This document shows, one piece after another, positions 22,301 to 34,300 of a stretch of 64,000 bases of DNA. How positions within the stretch are numbered: the stretch's first letter is position 1; the number at the start of each line of letters is the position of its first letter. The translations under genes were made by a program, and so were the position numbers. Source of the stretch: Nematopogon swammerdamellus (taxonomy: Eukaryota > Arthropoda > Insecta > Lepidoptera > Adelidae); assembly GCA_946902875.1 (NCBI GenBank), contig OX336351.1, forward strand, positions 4,151,761 through 4,215,760, written 5' to 3'. Below the pieces are notes generated by a model, which worked only from the letters and a program-made list of their open reading frames with translations, made no database searches and was not told the DNA's origin.

Positions 22301-25300
22301 AAACGCAAATCAATATTAATAGTAAATCTTTATGGGATGGTCATAGAGTAAGAACTTTGTTTTATAAGATACTGCGTTTGTAGACTCTATGTAGGTAGGT
22401 ATGATACTAAAACTAAATTGACAATTTTTAAATATCTTTTCTGTATGTATGTATGTCAGTCAGTCAGTCAGTCAGTCAGCGTGTAAGCGTCCACTGCTGG
22501 ACATACGCCTCTCCAATTTTCCTCCAGTCCTCCCGGCCTTCAGCGATACGGAACCACTGATTTTCGCCGGCGTACTTGATTTCGTCGTCCCACCTGGCGG
22601 GTGGTCTTCCCACACTCCGTTTTCCTGTCCACGGCCGCCAGTGTAGGACACGGTTACTCCAACGGTCATCGTCTCTTCGTCTAACGTGCCCAGCCCACTG
22701 CCACTTGAGCTTAGCCACCCGGTGTCCAATATGCATGTATGTATGTTCCTCCATAACTCTTAAACTTCAGATCTTAAACCGATCATCCGAATTCGATGAA
22801 ACTTAGTACGAGCACTTTTAACTATACGTGACACAGAATAGGCTGAATAAAAAGTTCCGGTTACGCTAAGATTTGGCTCTCATACAAACCGAATTGTTAC
22901 GCGCGACGAATAAAGATAACGCAGGAACGCAGCTCGGCCTTCTTTCTTACTTATTTACTACTTTCTTCTTTTTAAATATGAATTTTACGCAAGCGAAGCT
23001 GCGGGCAAAATCTATAATATGATAATAAACGATCGCTTATCGTATGTCCCCTCTCCCCCGACTATACCATACTTTCTTTAATACTGCTCAGCCCTAAGGC
23101 TATTTAGCGTGATGGTATATTAGCCTATAGTGAGCCTCAAGAACTACTTATTCTATTGGTGCGAGCAGCATCAAAATTTTTTCAGTGGTTCCGAAGTTTA
23201 CCTCGAGCATACATACAGACAGACGTTCCCTTTTATGAGAAGTATAAGTAGAAGATAAGTAGATAGAGATTTCGTATGCGCGCTCACTTACAAGGTTCAG
23301 TATTTGAGAGGAAAATAAACCGCTTAGTATGACAGGCTTGTATAAACACACAGTCACTTGATGCAATACGGAATACAGATAGTAGTGAATGGTAGTGACC
23401 AGTTAGTACCTAATACCTATTAAGGCAAATCAATAGCTGAAAATATTTCTCTTAGACAATCCATTTTATAAGTTAAGTGAATTTTTTTCATACTGTAAAT
23501 AAAAATCCTGCTGACTTTGATAATTCAAATTGTTTATATGCATAAACACAAATTTTCTAAAATAACTTGACTGAACCCAATGTTCTTTGTTTTGTATTTT
23601 ATTATCTTTTTTAATGGGTATATTTTTGACTTAGTATTTTTAATTTTTTGCTAAGATATAGTATGTTATATTTAACATAATGAAAACTTAGTATGTAAGT
23701 TATATTTAAAAAAAGCTCTGTAAGGTTTCTTACCCGGTTCTTCCTTATAGATTGCACTACTGAACGGGACATCACAAGAAATGATGACGAACCATACTGA
23801 ATATGCATATGTCTCAATGTAATATTGTTATTGTTGTGTGTTCTTTATGGCGAAATAAATATCTGAATCTGAATCTGAATACTAGGCAAAATCACTTCGT
23901 ATTTCCCTAACCATACCCACATTTCAAGTGATTTAACTATAATTTATATGCCTATAATAGTTAGGTAAAGATTCAAGGTATATCTAATGTAAATACATTA
24001 TTTTTAATTTAATCTTATAAATTCCCTTAAAAATATGTGGTTGAAAAGTTGTAAAATCGTTCAAAAATGCCTTTGCTATCCAGTAACCTTGTCGGCTGAG
24101 AGGAAGAGGTACCATCCGTCAAATCCGGTAGTTCTGATTTTTTGCAGACTTGTTTATGATGTTGGCCCAATGAATAATCCAAGTTTGTGACTTTTTTTCA
24201 GTTTTTGGCGATTTTAAACCTAAAGAACTAGTTTTTTGATAAAACTTACTAAATACGTTTTAAAGTAGACTAAATTTTCTACAATATGATGTGTAAAATT
24301 GTCTCTATATACCCAATAGTTTTTGAGATAAAACATTTTCAAAATAGACTTTTTTTTTTTCCGAACTTCCAAATTTTCTTTTCAGCAATATTTTGTCGTT
24401 CTGAATGGATTTTGACCCTATTTCTTCTGAACACCCCGATCATATTCTATGAATCCTGAAGAGATTTGAGGGGCCCACAGATTCCTCCCTCCCCCCCCCC
24501 CCTCCCCCCCCCCCCCCCCCCCCCCCCTCCCCCCGCTTTACATTTTAAACATTCCACCCACCTGTAGCACATTTATAACCTAATCTAACCAATTTGTTTT
24601 CCATTTCGGTTTTTGTCTGGCCGGCTAGCCCATGACGTGAGTGCTGTTTGAATTCCAAATCTACAGAATGTCGGATCCCAGTCCATGTAAATTCTGTTAT
24701 CCCTGATTCTTCTTAAAGAATCAGGGATAACAGAATTAAACAAAATAACAGAGAACACTGTTTTATCTTAATAAAACAGTGTTCTCTGAAATATAACTGC
24801 TCGGAGACTGATCTCGTGGCCCTTGATGGCGTAACATTTGATTCTCCGCGGCGAACGGCTGCTTTGATCAACTTCGGGTTATTGTATTTAATCTGACAAG
24901 CACTGTGCACAGATGTCTCATTCACACACTTCAATAAACACTCATGTTCTCGGTTTTTAAGAGAAATACTCGATGCAATAAGGGTTTTCACACCTCTTTC
25001 CTTCACTAGCCGCACTTCACCTACAAGTCTCCTTACATATAAAACACAAACCCGCGCTGGAACTGGGATCCGACATTCTGTAGATTTGGAATTCAAACAG
25101 CACTCACGTCATGGGCTAGCCGGCCAGACAAAAACCGAAATGAAAAAAAAAGCGTGGGTGAAATGTTAAAAATGTAAAGCGGGGGGGGGGGGGGGGGGGG
25201 GGGGGGGGAGGGAGGAATATGTGGGCCCCTCAAACCTCTTCAGGATCCACTAGAATATGATCGGTGTTTTCAGAAGAAATAGGGTCAAAATTCATTCAGA

Positions 25301-28300
25301 ACGACAAAATATCGATGGAAAGAAAATTTGGAAGTTCGGAAAAAAAGTCAATTTTGAAAATGTTTTATCTCAAAAACTATTGGGTATATAGAGACAATTT
25401 TAGTATCATATTGTAGAAAATTTAGTCTACTTTAAAACGTATTTAGTAAGATTTATCAAAAAGCTAGTTCTTTAGGCTTAAAATCGCCAAAAACTGAAAA
25501 AAAGTCGAAAATTTCGCGGTTTTTATTTTTTTTGACAAGGTTGCGTTCGGCTCTCGAGGTCACAAACTTGGATTATTCATTGTATGTCGTAAAAGGCGAC
25601 TAAGGGATATGACTCCCTTCTTATATTACTAGGTGGTAGGGTTTAACCCGCCCGGGTTGGTACCACCGCACTGAATGAAAGGTCGGTCGAAACGGCTATG
25701 TAAATAGTTTGTGTTTTCCGTCCAGTTCAGTATAGCCGGCACGACCGAAGGGAAGGCTGACGTGGCACCAAGATCACCCGGTGTTATGGGCTGACATCAC
25801 GGGAGTTGTAGGTGATGTAGCAAACCGTGTCAGTTTCCATAAAAAAAAAAAAAAAAATTGGGCCAACGTCATACACAAGTCTGCAAAAAATCAGAACTAC
25901 CGGATCTGACGCACGGTCTGAAGTATAAAGTTACTGGACTATTGCTATTTGCCTCGCCATTTCTTACAAATGCATCTAATACGAAAAATGCTTCATTCAC
26001 CTTAGAGTCAATAATACTAAGAATCATCTAAATAAATTCAAACGCTTACAGAATAAATGGTTTTTCACTGAACTATCTTTGAACATTCTAAATTATGGGC
26101 CGTTGTTGCCGTGCGCGAGCGTTTTATATATGGACGTATTTGTAACGAAATTAGCAAATGCATTTTCGAACGTTTTGACCACTTTTCACCCACTTATTTT
26201 TCGGAAAATTTACAAGATTATATTACAATAATCTATCACACATTATACCTTGAATCTTTACCTAAGTGTAAGCATATAAATTATATTAGGTTTTTTTTTA
26301 TTTTTTTTTATTTTTATATGTTAGTACTAAGTATGTAAGTACTCGCTTTTTATATTTCTTCATTAGAGAAAATGCAAAGTCGAAAATGAAGAGAAAATAT
26401 ACGTCCCGACCAGGAATCGAACCTGGAACTCCGGCTTGAGCTGCCAGCGCGTTACCAATTCCGCTACCGGGCCGCCGACGTATTTCTTTAAATTTTCGAA
26501 CCGTTGCTTGCATCGATATCTATTGTTGCTTGCATTTCTCTAGTAGGTATTTCGCATATTCCTGCGTTCAGTCAACTTGCACGATTCAATATTGAACCTT
26601 ATTTCCTTTTTTTCTCATCATTTTCGACTTTGCATTTTCTCTAATGAAAAATATATAAATTATAGTTATATCTACTGAAATATGGCTATAGTTAGGATAA
26701 TATGATGTGATGTTTTGCCTAGTCCCCCCCTTAAGTATTGCTTCTAGTGGGCCCTGAAATAAAGCCAACCATCCAAAGAGGAGTCTCCAGTATTTATATA
26801 GGGGTTTTATTTTGAACTTATTATTGTACAGTGTGGGGCCGCCGCGCCGGTACTTAAAAATAATAGTCCCACTGCATCTCTCCCCGTGCATGTCGTAAAA
26901 GGCGACTAAGTCTACCGCGAGCGAAGCCGCGGGCAAAAGCTAGTACTCAATATTGGCTACTATTGCGGTCCTTGTGGAAGTTGACACCACACGAAAAATG
27001 TTAGTCACATAAAATATTATGAATTCTTTGATGTTTTTACGAGTCACTTCTTGCTCTACATATTTTCAGCGATCGACCTAAAAACCTCTTGCGATCGACC
27101 GGTCGGTCGCGATCGACCGTTTGGGCACCACTGATCTAGATACTATACTAATTGACGATGGCACTATACACCAGATATAGGTAATGTAAATAGGCAGAGT
27201 GGTCAGATTCTTGAGTGTTCATGCTTATGCTGTAAATATTAATGTTCTTGTGAGCGGTAGTATGCGTTAATTATTGTAAATTACTTGAATTATAATACTT
27301 ATATATAAGGTACTAACAAAACATTGTGACTTGCGAAGTTTGTTTGTCAGTTCTTCTTCGCATTGAATTTAGAACTGGCGGAATTATCGACATGTCCAAG
27401 CGTAGGTTACCTACCTATGGATGAAATTATACAATAAACAATAAACAATCGACAAGTGACAAAAATAGGGAAAATTATTAGGGTAGAATTTCTTCAATAA
27501 CAAACAAACAAATAAAAGAATTTAAAGAGTGAAGGACATACTTAGTGCGGCAGTGAAGTTCCATAGACGAGCAGAATGGACAGTAAATGAATCGGTGTAG
27601 AAACCAGAAGCGTGAAGTGAATCCCTAAGATGTTATCATCACCAGAGCGGAGAATGTATTAGTTAGAACAATAAATTGGTGCTAACGGCAGGTTGTTTTA
27701 GATCTTATAGTGGTATATTGGATTAATATAACGCGTCACTACTGTAGAGCTCTTGTCTCACCCTCGTAGCACTTACTAACGCTGCTATTGTCAGTCAGTC
27801 AGCGTGTAAGCGTCCACTGCTGGACATACGCTTCTCCAATTTTCCTCCAGTCCTCCCGGCCTTCAGCGATAACCACTGCTTTCCGCCGACGTACTTGATG
27901 TCGTCGTCCCACCTGGCGGGTGTGGTTTTCCCACGGGTGGTCTTCTAGCGCTATTGTAAAGTCACTAAAGAACATTAACCTGTATAAGAATGGGCCTTCT
28001 TATAACACTGAATTTCAAGAGCTCGTGACGGTTACGGAACCAAAAAAACAAAAAATTGGACAACTGGGATCTTGCGACAAAAAAATTGGGAACAAATCTT
28101 GAAACTGGCCCGAGGCGCAGAGGGCCGCCCCCAATTTCAAATCCTGGATCCCCCCTTGGTTGGATGGTGTTTAGTCTTACAAACTTGTGTGCATTACCTG
28201 CCTAAACATTACAAGGCGAGAAATGTAAGCAACAAATAATCGTCGCATTTTGGCAACACGGTTGTGGTGTGCTCATGATTGCTTGCACAGTATTTCGTCA

Positions 28301-31300
28301 ATGCGCATATATGCGCTATGTATTGCACGTGTAGGGTTGCCAGCTCACATTTTGTGCTAATCTGATATCAATGAAGTCGGATTATTTCAATGCCGTAACT
28401 TTATACTATTAGTGTGTTCGCCGCAATAGGATTTTGAAAATGTTGCCTCATGAAGCGGTGTACCTACTGGCTCACAGTATTCCACAGTTTAGTTTTGGCT
28501 TGTTGAATCGATTTACATGTGTCATTGTATTTTTAGGGTTCCGTATCCGTCGTACGGGACGCTATTTCTAAGCCTACACCGTCTGTCTGTTTGTCTGTCC
28601 GAGGGATGTATCTCTTGAACCGTGATAGGTAGCCCGTTGAAATTTTCACAGAATATGTGTTACTATGGCCGATATAACAACAAATAATAAAAATAAGAAA
28701 AAGTAAAAAATTCCCGGGGGTCCCCAATCCCCATATAAGAAACTAAGAAGTGTATGGGCGCCATCTACCGAAAACTGTATGAAGCAGCGCTGACCATGGC
28801 AAGGCGATTCGGAACCCTCGGCGCGAGGCGCGAGTTCGACTCTCACTTGGCCGAGTGTCAAGTGATCATCAGTGTTAAGTGAGGATTCATGATCAAAATG
28901 ATCATATGCGGTTAAGGACAAAAAAATATATGCAGACTGAACACAGAGTCTTGAAAATTTAAGTTTGTCCATTGTGTTTTTCCCTCATCTTTACTAATAA
29001 GCTTGAACCCGGAGTGGTTAGTTTTTGTGGAGCTCGCTACATTGTCTATAACGACTTCAAATAAAAACTCCTCCGAGTAAAAACTGCAATCCAATGCCAT
29101 TTTCATATTCTTAGGTCATTGTATTGTTTTGTCAGTATGAGGCACCGCACGAGGACAAAACATGAGTTCATACATTATGTACATTGAAATACTCGTACAT
29201 AGCATGATTGTCATTGAAGCGGCGGGTGAGATTCGAAATTCGAATCCGGTCGGCGGCGCGTGAGCTAAGCGCAAACTGGCGCGGTGGTGGCGGTCATAGC
29301 GGTGGCGGCCAAAGTAGCGGCGGCGGTGGCGTTCAAAAGCCCCGCAGATCAGAGCGTTCAGATTCGACGGCGGTGGTGCCGCGGTGGTTGCGTAATTTCG
29401 TAATTTTCGTACTTTTAACTACAACATTGAAGAAATTTTACTTTTTTTTACTCTTAAATTTAACTTTTTTTATATTTTTTACTTTTTTTTACTTTTGTTT
29501 TACTGTTTTTTGATTCCGCGTGAGCAGTATTGTATAGAATTGAGTGATTGTAGACCTCGTTTATAATTGTTTCCTCCATCCTTTCGTCAGTTCCTATGAT
29601 TATCACGCGATCAGATGCTGCAGGCGCGATCTGATCGCCACCGCCGCCACCGCCGCGATCGGATCGCGCACTGACCGCACGCGTGCAGCGATCGGCCGCG
29701 CCAGTGTGCGCCTGCACACACAATTGCATATAACCTATCTGATCGCCACCGCCACCGCCACCGCCGTGATCGCCTTGATCGCCGCAGTTTGCGCTTAGCT
29801 TTAAGCTAAGCGCAAACTGCGGCGATCAAGGCGATGACGGCGCTTAGCTTGAATTTTTTGTGACGGAAAAATTTACGTTTTTTTATTTTGATTTTTTTTA
29901 TGAAAACTGACACGGTTGGCTACATCACCTATAAAATCCGCGATGTCAGCCCATAACACCGGGTGAACTAGGTGCCGTGTCAGTGCTTCCCTTCATTTCA
30001 TGTCGGCTACACTGAATTGGACGGAAAACACGGACTATTTACATAGCCGTTTCGACCGACGTTTCGTTCAGTGCGGTGGTACCAACCCGGCCGGGATAAA
30101 CCCTACCACCCAGTAAGGTAAGAAGGGAAGGGACCTACATTTTAACTTGGAATCCGAGACGCGGTCAGCCTCCAACAACGGTCGAGCGGTCGATCACCCA
30201 TCCAAGTACTGACCGCGCCCAGGGTTTCTTCCTGCATACCCATTACTTACACATGCTGCTTCACCGTTCGAAACAAGTGTAAAACTGTAGGTCCCTTCCC
30301 TTGCCCCTTACTAGGTGGTAGGCTCGAATTGTAGCCGACTGGGTTAGCACCACAGTTACTGGATGTAAGATGGCAGCGCATAGCAGCCTCGGCTGTGCTC
30401 TCTCCGTGCTTTGGCCCATCTGACTCAAGGCGATTAAATTGTCAAAGTGTCAGTACTTACAAGTCTGTAGGCGCGCTCGCAGTCGAACTTGCGTATTCTG
30501 AGGAAGCGGACGAGATAGTCGTCGTCCATTCTGTGCGGTGAGATCTCCCCGCGTTCTAAAACACAATTTGCATTCAATAACGGCTCCTTTGTAGTCTTCC
30601 GAGCGAGGTCTTGCTTGACTCTTGAGTCGCGACTTATTATCAAATTATATCAATCAATCAATATTGCGTTGGTCCATTTAATGCTCAATTTAATCAAGTA
30701 ATTAAGTAATCAAAACAATTAATAAAGATCTAAAACTAATAACTAAAACTAACCTAAAGCATAACTTACCTATCTAACAAAAGAAAAATTAACAAGAACC
30801 TATAAATAAAAAAATTTCTTCTAGTTCAGCCGAGGCAGCCATAGTCCCTAGGACGCTTATAGCGTTCCCTCTTTGAATTTCTAGGCTTATGCGGCGTATG
30901 AAGTACGCCTTGGCACGCACGTCACCGGACTTATCCACTAGCAATTCCCCGATGGTTTCAGCAAAAGCCAGTGCGTCTGGTGACCACGCACCAAGGGTTT
31001 CCATCGCAAAACCTAGAAACTCAATAGGTACTAATAATAAATCTGTAAAGTATGGTCAGCGAGTAAGTTAATTTTTTTATGAGATACTGCGCTTGTAGAC
31101 TCTATGTATGATACTCAAACTAAATGACGATTTTTTAAAATCTTTTCTGTATTTATGTATGTAGGTTGGTTTACCCTCAAACACACATACCCACCCTCAC
31201 ACACACCCTGACACACCCTCACACACACACCCTACACACCCTCATACACACATACTTAGACAGATCAAAGTGTATGCCCATTTAGGTAACTTAAGCTCCT

Positions 31301-34300
31301 AACAATAGTTATGTTATGTATAAACAATTAAACATGTATAAATGACTAAACAGGGAAACATGTAATTGGCCATACGCCTTGCATAAAACAATGTACCTAC
31401 TGTAACTGATATTGGCTGTATGTTTTCTTAAAATAAATAAATAAAAAAAAATAAAATGTTCCTCCATACACTGATCATCCGAATTGAATGAAACTTAGTG
31501 TAAGTACATTTTACTATACGGAACACAGGACAGGCTAAATAAAATTCAGATCCGGTTACTCTAAGATGTGGCTCTCATACAAACCGAATTGTTCCGCGCA
31601 CCGAAATAGAGGTACGGTAGCAGCGGGATTACTTACTCTCTTCTTTTCAAATAGGAATTTCACGCGAGCGAAGCCGCGGGAAAAAGCTAGTTAAAATAAT
31701 ATGCCCACTACGAACCACTTGCACATATAGCCAACCTTAGCCTGGAAACTGGCGTTTTTCCATCGGCCTTCAAGAGCATTGTTGTGCCAATCTTAAAAAA
31801 AAGATGGAAAAAAGAAGCAGTTAACTGCAGACCCATCTCTTTGATGACATTAATGTCAAAAATACTATAAATATAAAAATACTATATACTCAAATCAAAA
31901 CAAACGTGCAGTTCGCATAATAAAGTTTTATGGCTCAGTGAACGGAATCTCCCTTCACTAAGCCATAAAATTTTGTTGTGCGAGCTGCACGTTTGTTTTG
32001 ATTTGATAGAGACGCTGATGAAAACCCGTCTAATTAGTTACATCGACAATTTTTAATTGTATACAGGGTGTTTCAGGATAGGGTTTCGTAACTTCAGGGT
32101 TCGAAAGGGTTTCATATTTGAAGAGGAAAAGCTCTGAAACTTTTTTCCAGATTCGGTCATTTTATATTACTTTTTACCCGACTACGGCGAAGCCAAAAAA
32201 GGAAGGGTTATGAGTTTGGCGTGTATGTATGTATGTATGTATGTATGTATGTATGTATGTGACTATCTATATTCCACTCTACAGCCTAAAGTACTGGGCC
32301 GATTTGAATAATTCTTACGCCATTGGATTCGTCTTATTCACGGGAGTGTCATAGGCTATATAACAATTTTCAAAATTCAAAATGGCGGACGCACGGCCTC
32401 AAAATGTCAAATTAGTTTTTCAAAATATATTGAGTGGGGTATCAAATTAAAGATAATTAAATTACGATTCCGAAAATATATACTTTGCTATCTATTAAAA
32501 TTATGTGTACAGAGAAATAGAGCAAAATGTGTGGCGCATGTATGAATCGCGATTATTCGCGATGAAGCGTGGTCGCCCGCGCACCGCGCCGCGCGCCCCC
32601 CTCGGTTTCGGTACGTTACCTATTTAGTAATCTGTGACGTTACATACACCGACGACACGGGCCGACGCGACGCGAAGAAGCGACATGGTATTGTTGGTAA
32701 TATAGCTACATACTAACTCACTGATCTACCGCAAATTTTATATAGATATATAATATTATTATTAGATACAGTACTATGCTAAAATAAATTGGTATTAAAT
32801 GTCCATGTAGGTACCTAGTGTAAGCATAATATGTAGTGTAGGTGTACCGTGTGGGGCCGGTACTTAAAAAGAATAGCCCCACTGCATCTCTCCCCGTCGC
32901 ATGTCGTAAAAGTCGACTAAGGGATCGTCAGCCTCGGCAGCTTAATGGTGCGGTCAGTTATTGGATGGATGATCGCCCGACTGTTGGAGGCTGACCGTGG
33001 TTCGGATACCACGTTAAACTGTAGGTCCCTTCCCTTCTTACCTTACTAGGTGGTAGGGTTTATCCCGGCCGGGTTGGTACCACCGCACTGAGCGAAACGT
33101 CGGTCGAAACGGCTATGTAAATAGTTCGTGTTTTCCGTCCAGTTCAGTGTAGCCGGCGCGAAATGAAGGGAAGCACTGACATGGCACCTAGTTCACCCGG
33201 TGTTATGGGCTGACATCACGGATGTTGTAGGTGATGTAGCCAACCGTGTCAAGTTTTCATAAAAAAAAAAGGTAGGTACATTAAATATACCTAATACCTA
33301 CAATATTTTCGGATGCAAGTTACCCTTCAGCTAAGCGGGCTATTGTGGAAGAGAAGAACCGCCGATTGCGGAAAAGTATTCCCAATTTTCTGGGCGCAGT
33401 TTTAGCCCTAAACTCGATTAGTTGCCGGAAACCTACGTCTTTGGAAATGGCGGTGCCCAGGAGGTTCAGGTGCTTCCAGACAGGTATGACGCTGACTTAG
33501 AAACTGGCTTGGAAAGCAAAAGGGCCTTCAAATCGACCTTCGCAGATAATGCGCAGCACTGAGCCTTGCTAACGTTGAAGGCGTGGGTGTAGCATTCAGG
33601 GGGCAACATATCATTGTTATACATACGAGAGTACGGAACACGGGTTCTACACCAGTTACCCTTCAACTAGGCGGGATGTGGATTAGAAGAGGCGAAGACT
33701 TGTGTCTGAACTTGAGCAAACACTCGGCTCTATTTCCGAATGGGCCGTAGCAAGTTGGTCAAGTTAAATACCTCCAAGATACAAGTTTGCGCGTTCAGTG
33801 CGAAGAGAGCGGCGTTCACACCAGCTCCTTCCTACCAAGGCACGTCACTTAAATTTTGCGACCACCTCGGGGTCCTCCGAGTCGAATTTTCGCACGATCT
33901 AAACTTCCGGCGTGACATCGAGGGCAAGGCCGTATAAATCGGAGATTCGGTACTGCTCGCACCTATGGGATGGCTCAGTCAAATACCAGCTGGCGCCTCT
34001 GGACTCGATCCAGCGTCGAGCCGTGCGAATAGTAGGTGACTCCCAAATGTCCCGCGATCTAAAACCACTGCAACTCCGTAGGAATACATCGCTAAATCAG
34101 AGCCTGTTGAAATACAAACAGAGAGAAATATTTTCCCCCAAGTACAGTCTCGGGTCCTTCAACCTGGGCACCTGTCAGGCCGGCATGGCATTCGCAGCCT
34201 CCGCATGCTACCGAATGTCCATGGGCATCGCTAGACACCTTATGGGTGGCTCGGCGCCACATGTCGCGCTTACTATAAAAATAATATCAGTAGCTTTGGC

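Larger units (their letters stand above)
24118..25910. repeat. large inverted repeat with arms of about 0.57 kb
   Basis: Left arm 24118-24682 and right arm 25062-25910 are reverse complements (TCCGGTAGTTCTGATTTTTT outside, AATGTCGGATCCCAGT inside). The right arm is lengthened by a SINE-B, and the left lacks about 58 bp. A C-run at 24487-24533 faces a G-run at 25182-25208. The spacer holds two small palindromes and an ORF. It is either a foldback element or two head-to-head copies. Confidence 0.85.

Noticed and set aside
29208..29513. 101-residue ORF with a Gly-rich segment
   Set aside because: The Gly run is GGTGGCGG simple repeat and the remainder is T-rich (Phe-rich) low-complexity sequence.
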